This document shows positions 1 through 5,466 of a stretch of 12,599 nucleotides of DNA, in pieces. How positions within the stretch are numbered: position 1 is the first letter of the stretch; each line of letters starts with the position of its first letter. Where the stretch lies: contig CANHGA010000037.1 of assembly GCA_947460085.1 (NCBI GenBank), positions 1 to 12,599 on the forward strand. The letters run 5' to 3'. Position numbers and translations under genes: made by a program. This stretch comes from Synechococcaceae cyanobacterium (lineage in GTDB: Bacteria; Cyanobacteriota; Cyanobacteriia; PCC-6307; Cyanobiaceae). Under the pieces are notes generated by a model. That model ran no database searches and was not told the DNA's origin. It saw nothing but the letters and a program-made list of their open reading frames with translations.

Positions 1-203
1 AACTTGTGGTGCTCTATCTGGGAGGCAGCCTGGCGCTGTTGCTCAATGGTCCCGGTCGTTTCTCCTTTGATGCGGCCATGGGTCCAGAGCTGATCGCTGG
101 CATCGGCGCAAGCAACCCATCCCCTGAATCAGCCATCGGCTCCAGCTCAGGCACCCTGATCCCAGCGGCCATCCCCATGGAGGCCTTCAACGGCGCCCGC
201 TGA
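1..203 (+). CDS. C-terminal end of a membrane protein, probably DoxX-like (partial)
   Basis: The frame is open from the left edge and stops with TGA at 201-203, so only the last 66 residues are present. The visible start is hydrophobic (LVVLYLGGSLALLLNGPGRF) and reads as the last membrane helix, followed by a short GPGRFSFD turn. DoxX-family proteins of cyanobacteria commonly end with a helix and a GPGR-S-D turn of this kind, which is the only basis for the family name. The rest is a low-complexity tail rich in Ser, Pro, Ala and Gly with no recognisable motif. An internal Met would give a short ORF, but the hydrophobic frame continues upstream of it, so this is a truncated gene. It lies 91 bases before hli on the same strand. 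The family call comes from a short stretch and could be wrong. Confidence 0.5.
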   Translation, partial: LVVLYLGGSLALLLNGPGRFSFDAAMGPELIAGIGASNPSPESAIGSSSGTLIPAAIPMEAFNGAR

Positions 204-257
204 GCAGCATTGAGCCGATGACGGCCAAGGGCTGGTGGCTTGCTCCAACAGCTTCAC

Positions 258-290
258 ATTGCGTTACGATTGGTTTTTACAAATCGCAAT
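258..290 (+). promoter_or_regulatory. Inverted repeat in the hli leader, next to the start codon
   Basis: ATTGCG at 258-263 is the perfect inverted match of CGCAAT at 285-290, with CGATT/AATCG nested inside. The repeat ends four bases before the hli ATG at 295. No purine-rich ribosome site precedes that ATG. A TACAAAT-like element inside the repeat could serve as a -10 box, which would make the transcript almost leaderless. Whether this is a promoter, a protein site or an RNA hairpin cannot be told from sequence alone. Confidence 0.3.
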
Positions 291-294
291 ACCC

Positions 295-438
295 ATGGCC
301 GACTCCACTCCCCGTTACGGATTCGTCGCTTTTGCCGAGACCTGGAATGGCCGTCTGGCCATGCTCGGCTTCGTGATCGGCCTGGGCACCGAGCTGCTCA
401 CCGGTCAGAGCATCCTCGGCCAAATTGGTTTGGGCTGA
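295..438 (+). CDS. hli: High-light-inducible protein (one-helix Lhc-like protein)
   Basis: This 47-residue protein has the hallmark chlorophyll-binding motif AETWNGRLAMLGF at residues 14-26, matching the family pattern E-x-x-N-G-R-x-A-M-x-G-F. A single helix continues through VIGLGTELLTG and the protein ends QIGLG. HLIPs sit in the thylakoid membrane, bind chlorophyll and carotenoid, and protect photosystem II assembly intermediates and chlorophyll-synthesis enzymes under strong light or other stress. The ATG at 295 is chosen because a typical short HLIP N-terminus (MADSTPRYGF) follows it. The frame stays open upstream to 235, but those residues do not resemble the family. The next small ORF starts four bases after the stop, so the two are almost certainly co-transcribed and end at the terminator at 579-618. 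Confidence 0.93.
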   Translation: MADSTPRYGFVAFAETWNGRLAMLGFVIGLGTELLTGQSILGQIGLG

Positions 439-442
439 TCCC

Positions 443-556
443 ATGACCACCGACTATTCCGCAGCGATCACCGGTTTGGTCGTGGTCGGCGTGCTGCTGA
501 CCGCCATGGTGGGCTATGTGCTCACCCGGCCCACCGACCTCGGTCGGGCTCGCTGA
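443..556 (+). CDS. Small single-helix membrane protein of unknown function, downstream of hli
   Basis: This 37-residue ORF starts at an ATG four bases after the hli stop and ends at TGA 554-556. After a polar start (MTTDYSAA) it has one membrane helix, about residues 9-27 (ITGLVVVGVLLTAMVGYVL), then a short basic tail TRPTDLGRAR. Size and layout resemble low-molecular-mass photosystem or thylakoid subunits, but I see no match to PsbN, PsbX, PetM or Psb30. The four-base spacing and the terminator just downstream make it the second gene of an hli operon. A role alongside the HLIP in the thylakoid membrane is inference from that position only. High G/C at third codon positions agrees with real coding. 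Confidence 0.6.
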   Translation: MTTDYSAAITGLVVVGVLLTAMVGYVLTRPTDLGRAR

Positions 557-578
557 ACGCCACCAGCCAATCATCCTC

Positions 579-618
579 CCCCCACCATTCCATCAACGAA
601 TGTTGGGGGTAATTTTTT
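579..618 (+). terminator. Rho-independent terminator of the hli operon
   Basis: A 12-bp stem (579-590 with 598-609, one mismatch) closes a seven-base loop CATCAAC, and TAATTTTTT follows. The stem starts 22 bases after the stop of the small gene at 443-556. Confidence 0.87.
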
Positions 619-724
619 GCCCATGTTTTGATCAATGTTCAGTTAAATCGTTTTGAACCACTAGATGTCACCGATACTTCAGTCTGTCGTCAGCCTAGTG
701 AACCACCCTTTCCACTCCGATTTC

Positions 725-1168
725 ATGGCTGCTGGTATTTCTTTGCCATTGGATGAGCTGAAACTGCGTCAACTCTTCACCAAGCCCTACGGCGTGGCTG
801 CTCCCGATGAGCAGCAGTGGCGCGATCTCTATGCGGCTGACGTTCAGTTTGAAGACCCCACCCCAAAAAGGGCTGGTATCGGTGCTTTCATCAAGGCCCA
901 GCAGGACTTGGTTGAACGTTGTGATGATGTGTTTTTAGAGGCTGGGGCCGTTGTGGTCAATGGCAGCCAGGCCTTTGTGGAATGGCGCATGGGCCTCAAA
1001 ATCAAGGGCATTGAATTCATCTACCCAGGCGTCACGCGACTCCAGCTTGGAGCCGATGGGCGGATTGTGGATCACCGCGACTATTTCGATTTTGTGGGCC
1101 CCACCTTTGAACCAGTGCCTGTCATCGGTGGTTTTGTCCGTTGGATCTACCGGCGTTTCGTTGCCTAA
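725..1168 (+). CDS. NTF2/SnoaL-like (ketosteroid-isomerase fold) protein
   Basis: The 147-residue product has the look of the NTF2/SnoaL superfamily: an N-terminal helix, then WRDLYAADVQFEDP (about residues 32-45), the strand GSQAFVEWRMGLKIKGIEF, and the closing segment DGRIVDHRDYFDF. The fold is a curved sheet over a small-molecule pocket and is used by isomerases, cyclases and non-catalytic binders, so the substrate cannot be named. The ATG at 725 is preferred because the family-like region begins just after it. An in-frame ATG at 665 would add 20 residues with no clear similarity. Neither has a good ribosome site. The C-terminus (GGFVRWIYRRFVA) is aromatic and basic, which could favour membrane contact. 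The next gene begins 15 bases after the stop, so the two are probably one transcript. Confidence 0.8.
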   Translation: MAAGISLPLDELKLRQLFTKPYGVAAPDEQQWRDLYAADVQFEDPTPKRAGIGAFIKAQQDLVERCDDVFLEAGAVVVNGSQAFVEWRMGLKIKGIEFIYPGVTRLQLGADGRIVDHRDYFDFVGPTFEPVPVIGGFVRWIYRRFVA

Positions 1169-1183
1169 TTCACCATCAACTCC

Positions 1184-1942
1184 ATGACCAGCAGTCAAGC
1201 TGCAGCCTCGGTTGCGCCGCAGGGGCCGGATGGGCTCCTTCGCTATCTGGAGGGGGTACCCGGCATGGGCCGGGGCCAGAGCCGGCTTGTGGTGGTGTTG
1301 TCCCAACTCGGGGATTACGACAGCCTTGAATACGCCCAAGCCCTGGTGCCGGTGTTGCCGCAGCTGGCTTCGGCTGGAATCTCCATCCTGGCCATCGCCA
1401 TTGGCGACGAGGCTGGTCGCCAGCGCTTCTGCGCCTTTACGGGCTTTCCCCCCGATCGGCTCGTGGTCACAGCGGAGCCGGAGCTGCATCGAGCCCTGGG
1501 GCTCTACGGGGGCCTAACCGTGATGGGCGGGCCATGGCCCAACCTGCTGTTGATGTGTGCCGGGGTTGGTTCCCCAGGAACCTTGGCCGAGGTGCTGCGG
1601 GGGTACACGGGCGATCGCCAAGCGCCCCAGCGGATTGCCGACGATGAAACCGTTCAGGCCGGCCCGTTACCGCCGATCCAAGGGTCGTTCTTCTCGTTTG
1701 CGGGAGGCAAAGGCTTCCAAAGGCCCTTTGAATTGGCCACCCTGCGGCTGCGCAACATGGCCGAAGTGTTGGCCCATTGGCGCACCTACGTTCCCTCGGA
1801 CACCCACCTCACCCAGCGGGGCGGCACCTTTCTTCTGGATGCCGACGACACCCTGCTCTACAGCTACAAAGACCGGGGCATCCTGGGCTTCTCGGCAACC
1901 ATGGCCCGGCCCTTGAGCTTCCTCGATCCCTACCTGGCCTAA
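1184..1942 (+). CDS. PRXL2/AhpC-TSA-like thioredoxin-fold protein lacking the active-site CxxC
   Basis: The 252-residue protein fits the PRXL2 (FAM213/AAED1) branch of thioredoxin-fold proteins known in cyanobacteria and chloroplasts. Recognisable parts are a first strand RLVVVLSQLGDYDSLEYA (residues 34-51), the second strand ISILAIAIGD, the segment RFCAFTGFP (81-89), a PELHRALGLYGG turn, and near the end GGTFLLDADDTLLYSYKDRG. Many relatives carry a Cys pair after the first strand. Here that place reads LSQLGDYDSLEY, with no Cys. The nearest Cys is C83 and another lies in LLLMCAG. It is therefore unlikely to be a classical peroxiredoxin and may be a structural or regulatory relative. It follows the NTF2-like gene by 15 bases and converges on the DCC-family gene. 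One GCGATCGC palindrome lies inside it. Confidence 0.82.
   Translation: MTSSQAAASVAPQGPDGLLRYLEGVPGMGRGQSRLVVVLSQLGDYDSLEYAQALVPVLPQLASAGISILAIAIGDEAGRQRFCAFTGFPPDRLVVTAEPELHRALGLYGGLTVMGGPWPNLLLMCAGVGSPGTLAEVLRGYTGDRQAPQRIADDETVQAGPLPPIQGSFFSFAGGKGFQRPFELATLRLRNMAEVLAHWRTYVPSDTHLTQRGGTFLLDADDTLLYSYKDRGILGFSATMARPLSFLDPYLA
1611..1618. repeat. HIP1 palindrome GCGATCGC
   Basis: This is an exact copy of the highly iterated palindrome common in many cyanobacterial genomes, inside the PRXL2-like gene. A second exact copy is at 7695-7702. Two in 12.6 kb is above chance for an 8-mer and fits a non-marine picocyanobacterial genome. Confidence 0.85.
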
Positions 1943-1982
1943 TCCAGCCCAGTTTTAGAGCCAGATCCAGGGGGTCTGCTCT

Positions 1983-2381
1983 TCACCGGCCCTCCTTCTG
2001 GGCACAAACGGTCTGGAGGTCAACGCGACCCGTGAGCTTCAGGCGCCAATTGGCCCAAAGGCCGTAGATCCCATCAACCAGCGGCTTGAGCAGGGGCCAG
2101 GTGGTGGGGGCGTACAGCCAACCCAGTCCCACCAGCCTGTAGGCCTCCCGGAAGGCAGCCACGTCGACGATGACCCGGCCATCAGCTCCGATGGCATGGA
2201 TTCTGCCCATGGCCTGGCGGTAGCTGATCCCTTGATGGGCGACGGGGTCGTAGTCCGGCGCATCGATGTCGACAAAACAAATCCGGCCCTTGCCCTGATC
2301 CCGGCCGCGCAGGGCCTCAACTTCTCTTCGGCAAAGGGGGCAGGCTCCGTCAAAAAGGAGCGTGAGTGGAGGGTTCGCCAT
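1983..2381 (-). CDS. DCC-family (DUF393) thiol-disulfide oxidoreductase-like protein
   Basis: The 132-residue protein begins ANPPLTLLFDGACPLCRREV, which contains the family-defining DGxCPxC motif with Cys14 and Cys17. The rest fits the family: FVDIDAPDYDP, the DGRVIVDVAAF strand-turn, and a C-terminal part with WLYAPTTWPLLKPLVDGIYGLWANWR. DCC proteins are thioredoxin-like and predicted to carry out dithiol/disulfide exchange; few have proven partners. It runs divergently from the methyltransferase operon, whose first gene starts about 130 bases away, and convergently to the PRXL2-like gene with 40 bases between stops and no clear terminator there. The start is an ATG directly before the family-like N-terminus. 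Confidence 0.9.
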   Translation of the reverse strand: MANPPLTLLFDGACPLCRREVEALRGRDQGKGRICFVDIDAPDYDPVAHQGISYRQAMGRIHAIGADGRVIVDVAAFREAYRLVGLGWLYAPTTWPLLKPLVDGIYGLWANWRLKLTGRVDLQTVCAQKEGR

Positions 2382-2510
2382 GGCACCAGCCTAGAAATCA
2401 CCAGGGGGCCAGCGTTCCTAGGGTTGGTGGAATACCGAAATACCCAAGGGAGCTGTTTGGAGCCCACGCCCTTCAATCTCCAGACGGCCCTGGCGGTGCC
2501 ATTGCCCACG

Positions 2511-3233
2511 TTGTGGAGTCAGCTGGGCCAGCGGCAGCTGAGGCCTGAGCTGATGGACCAGCCCGGCCTTGATCCCCAGGCCCACCAGGCGGCCCTGCTT
2601 GGCCTCGCTCGGATCAACGCGTTGACCCGCAGTGCCAGCTGTTTCTTCCCCGCCATCCGGCGCCTGGCGAGCCAAAACCCCCCGCGGCGCTTGCGCATCC
2701 TGGATGTGGCCTGCGGTGGGGGCGACACGGTGAGGGCCATCAGTCGCCTGGGCCGGCGGGAGGGGATCGATCTGGAGGTGCACGGCTGTGACATCAGCGA
2801 TGAAGCCGTCGCCCTCGCCAACCAATCGGCCAGGGCGCAGGGCCTAGATGCCCACTTCTTCCAGGCCGATGCGATCGGTGCTCCGCTCCCCGGCGGTTAT
2901 CACCTGATCACCACCTCGTTGTTTCTGCACCACCTCAGGGAGTCCGATGCGGAAACCCTGCTGCGCTCCATGGCCGCCGCCACCCTCGACCAGCTGTTGG
3001 TTCACGACCTGATCCGCAGCCACCTGGATCTGTTGCTCACCTGGATCGGCACCCGGTTGCTGAGCCGCTCCCCGATCGTGCACATCGATGGACCCCTCTC
3101 GGTGGGGGGTGCCTTTCAGCCCGAAGAAGTGGCCCATCTGGCCACGGCCGCTGGCCTGGCGGGCGCCCAGATCAGCCGTTTTTGGCCCGAGCGCTTCCTG
3201 CTCTCCTGGAGCCGAGATGCCCCCAGCGCCTGA
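2511..3233 (+). CDS. SAM-dependent class I methyltransferase of a type III polyketide operon
   Basis: The protein has about 240 residues. Residues 1-60 form a helical cap with RPELMDQPGLDP and LARINALTRSAS, seen in methyltransferases beside type III polyketide synthases. The SAM-binding motif I ILDVACGGGDT is at 64-73, the acidic residue ending strand 2 is in VHGCDIS, motif III-like FQADAIGAPLP is near 117-127, and FLHHL is at 138-142. It probably O-methylates a phenolic polyketide. The start is uncertain: TTG at 2511 (chosen) keeps the RQLRPELMD block that looks conserved. ATG at 2553 has a GAGG nine bases upstream but cuts into that block, and GTG at 2496 is also possible. The long frame back to 2196 runs antisense through the DCC gene and is not credible. 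Its last 17 bases overlap the next gene. Confidence 0.88.
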   Translation: MWSQLGQRQLRPELMDQPGLDPQAHQAALLGLARINALTRSASCFFPAIRRLASQNPPRRLRILDVACGGGDTVRAISRLGRREGIDLEVHGCDISDEAVALANQSARAQGLDAHFFQADAIGAPLPGGYHLITTSLFLHHLRESDAETLLRSMAAATLDQLLVHDLIRSHLDLLLTWIGTRLLSRSPIVHIDGPLSVGGAFQPEEVAHLATAAGLAGAQISRFWPERFLLSWSRDAPSA

Positions 3234-4368
3234 TTGGGATGTGGTCGTGGTTGGTGCTGGACTGGCCGGCTCCCTTGCGGCCCATGGCCTCGCCCGACGG
3301 GGCGTGCGGGTGTTGCTGGTGGAGCAGCGGGTCTTCCCGCGCTGGAAAGTCTGTGGGGCCTGCCTCAGCCCCCAGGCCCTGGCAGCCCTTGAGGCCGCTG
3401 GCCTTGCAGCTCTGGTGGAGGGCCAGGGCGGCCTGGCCTTGCGCTCGCTGGAGCTGGGGGTGGATGGTGTGGTGAGCCCGATCGCCCTGGACTCCGGTCG
3501 GGTTTTGTCGCGGGCCCGCTTGGATCTGGCCCTGCTGGAAGCGGCCGAGGCCGTTGGTGCCACGGTTCTGACGGGCACCCGGGCCGTAGTGGCCGCCGCC
3601 GCTGGCCTGGACCCCCACCGGGAGGTGGTGCTCCAAAACGGCACCGAACGGCGCAGGGTCAGCGCCAAGGTGGTGTTGATTGCGGCGGGCCTCACCCACC
3701 GCTGCCTAGATGGCGAAGCGGAGATCACTAGCAGCATTGATCCTGCTAGTCGGGTTGGGGCCGGTTGTGTGCTGTCCGCGGACCTTGCCGGGCTTGCGCC
3801 GGGAGTTCTGCAGATGGCTGTCGGCCGGGGCGGCTATGTGGGATTGGTTCGGGTGGAAGGGGGCGAGATCAACCTGGCCTGTGCCTTCGATCCGGCCTTG
3901 CTGCGGTCCAGCGGCGGTGCGTCCGGTGCCTGCCAGGCGATCTTGAAGGAAGCGGGCTTTGCCCAGCCGGCTGGTTTGGACGGGGCGGCCTGGCAGCTCA
4001 CCGCAGCCCTGAGCCGCCGAACCAGCCCGCTCGCGGGTCACCGGCTGCTGCTGCTTGGTGATGCCGCCGGGTACGTGGAGCCCTTTACCGGCGAAGGCAT
4101 GGGCTGGGCCCTCACCTCCTCCCTGGCGGCCCTGCCCCTGGTGCTGCGCGGACTGGAGCATTGGGATGGCGCGATCGAGGCGGATTGGCGGCGCCTGCAC
4201 CACCGTTGGGTGAGCCAGCGCCAGACTTTCTGCCGAGCGCTGGCGATGGTTTTGCGGAACCCGCGGGCCACCTGGGGACTGTCCAGGCTGGCTGGAACCT
4301 TCCCCTCGATCACCAGCTCCATGATTGGGCTTGTGCAGCGGCCCACCTTGCCCTGCTTGACGGACTGA
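3217..4368 (+). CDS. FAD-dependent oxidoreductase (geranylgeranyl-reductase/aromatic hydroxylase-like) of the polyketide operon
   Basis: The 383-residue flavoprotein opens with the dinucleotide-binding strand DVVVVGAGLAGSLAA (about residues 7-21) and VLLVEQ. A CGACLSPQAL segment follows near residue 46. The second FAD motif GDAAGYVEPFTGEGMGWAL (about 285-303) is the signature of the geranylgeranyl-reductase/p-hydroxybenzoate-hydroxylase-type superfamily. In type III polyketide clusters such proteins act as hydroxylases or reductases on the lipid-phenol product; ring hydroxylation is the likeliest role here by analogy with Streptomyces SrsC. The ATG at 3217 gives the canonical flavoprotein N-terminus. 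It lies inside the methyltransferase gene (17-base overlap), so translation is probably coupled. The polyketide synthase starts six bases after the stop. No membrane helix is obvious. Confidence 0.9.
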   Translation: MPPAPDWDVVVVGAGLAGSLAAHGLARRGVRVLLVEQRVFPRWKVCGACLSPQALAALEAAGLAALVEGQGGLALRSLELGVDGVVSPIALDSGRVLSRARLDLALLEAAEAVGATVLTGTRAVVAAAAGLDPHREVVLQNGTERRRVSAKVVLIAAGLTHRCLDGEAEITSSIDPASRVGAGCVLSADLAGLAPGVLQMAVGRGGYVGLVRVEGGEINLACAFDPALLRSSGGASGACQAILKEAGFAQPAGLDGAAWQLTAALSRRTSPLAGHRLLLLGDAAGYVEPFTGEGMGWALTSSLAALPLVLRGLEHWDGAIEADWRRLHHRWVSQRQTFCRALAMVLRNPRATWGLSRLAGTFPSITSSMIGLVQRPTLPCLTD

Positions 4369-4374
4369 TCAACC

Positions 4375-5466
4375 ATGCCCTTGTCCGTGATTGGTCTTGG
4401 CACCGCGGTGCCCCAGGGGCGCATCAGCCAGGCAGAAGCCCTGGCCCTGGCACCGCAGATGCACGCTGCCAGCCCCCGCCAACAAAGGCTGCTGGAGCGG
4501 ATCTACCAGCGCTCGGGGGTGACGCACCGCCACTGCATTCCCCCTTCGGCGTCCCCTAACCCCACCACGGCCGAGCGCATGCGGCGCTACCAGCCGGCGG
4601 CCCTGGATCTGGCCCACCGCGCTTCCCGGCTGGCCCTCGAGGATGCGGGCCTCGAGGCCAGCGCGGTCACCCATCTGATCACCGTGTCGTGCACGGGCTT
4701 TGGCGCCCCGGGCTTCGACCTGGCCCTGATAGCCAGCCTGCCCTTACCCATGGATGTGGCCCGCACCCACGTGGGTTTCATGGGCTGCCACGGGGCCTTC
4801 AACGGACTGCGGGTGGCCCGGGCTTTTGTGGAGGCCGATCCCAGGGCCTGCGTGCTCCTGTGTGCGGTGGAGCTGTGCAGCCTTCACCTGCAGGAGGGCT
4901 GGAACCCCGACCACATCGTGGCCAATGCCCTCTTTGCCGATGGCGCAGGAGCCGTGGTCGCTGTGGGTTCTGAGGTTGGTCCAGGGCTGGGCTCCGAGAT
5001 GGGTGGCCCCAGCTCGCGCAAGACAGGCGGCCTGCAGCTGGTCGCCTCGTCATCGACGGTGCTCGCCGGCACCGAAGAGCTGATGGGTTGGACGATTGAA
5101 GACCATGGCTTCTCGATGGTGCTTTCGTCCCAGGTGCCCAGTCGCATCGCCGATCACCTGCGCCCCTGGCTGGACCATTGGCTGGCTGGCCAGGGCCTGG
5201 CCTTGCCTGAGGTGGAAACCTGGGCCGTCCACCCCGGCGGCCCCCGCATCCTGCGGGCGGTGCTGGAGAGCGCCGGGTTACAACCAGCTCAGATCGATCT
5301 CTCCACCGAGGTGCTAGCCCAGTTCGGCAACATGTCGTCAGCCACGATCCTGTTCATCTTGGAGCGGTTGCGCACCAGGGCCGGCTCCGGGCCATGCCTG
5401 GCCCTGGGCTTTGGTCCCGGCCTCACGGTGGAAGCGGCGTTGCTTATCCGCCAGGAGTACCAATGA
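4375..5466 (+). CDS. Type III polyketide synthase (alkylresorcinol/alkylpyrone-synthase-like)
   Basis: The length, 363 residues, is usual for bacterial chalcone-synthase-fold enzymes. All three catalytic residues are visible: Cys138 in VGFMGCHGAFN, His286 in WAVHPGGPRI, and Asn319 in FGNMSSATILFIL. The C-terminal GFGPGLTVE loop, which forms part of the active site, is intact. The family extends an acyl-CoA or acyl-ACP starter with malonyl-CoA and cyclises it. With a methyltransferase and a flavoprotein as neighbours, the best analogy is an alkylresorcinol pathway like SrsABC of Streptomyces or the hierridin (hid) genes of Cyanobium. Product chain length cannot be read from sequence. A Gly/Ser-rich stretch at about residues 199-219 looks like a lineage-specific loop. 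Its stop overlaps the selO start as ATGA. Confidence 0.95.
   Translation: MPLSVIGLGTAVPQGRISQAEALALAPQMHAASPRQQRLLERIYQRSGVTHRHCIPPSASPNPTTAERMRRYQPAALDLAHRASRLALEDAGLEASAVTHLITVSCTGFGAPGFDLALIASLPLPMDVARTHVGFMGCHGAFNGLRVARAFVEADPRACVLLCAVELCSLHLQEGWNPDHIVANALFADGAGAVVAVGSEVGPGLGSEMGGPSSRKTGGLQLVASSSTVLAGTEELMGWTIEDHGFSMVLSSQVPSRIADHLRPWLDHWLAGQGLALPEVETWAVHPGGPRILRAVLESAGLQPAQIDLSTEVLAQFGNMSSATILFILERLRTRAGSGPCLALGFGPGLTVEAALLIRQEYQ

Noticed and set aside
935..1489. Minus-strand ORF of 184 residues across the NTF2 and PRXL2 genes
   Set aside because: It is a shadow of two real plus-strand genes with recognisable folds, and its translation has no family-like motif.
1943..1982. Bidirectional terminator between the PRXL2-like and DCC-family genes
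   Set aside because: Only a weak CAGA/TCTG pairing is present, with no T-run on either side.
2196..2510. N-terminal extension of the methyltransferase to the ATG at 2196
   Set aside because: It runs antisense through most of the DCC-family gene, whose CPxC motif is intact, and the added residues do not resemble a methyltransferase.
2844..3737. Long minus-strand ORF (297 residues) opposite the methyltransferase and flavoprotein genes
   Set aside because: It is an Arg/Ala/Ser/Pro-rich mirror of GC-rich coding DNA; both plus-strand genes carry clear catalytic motifs.
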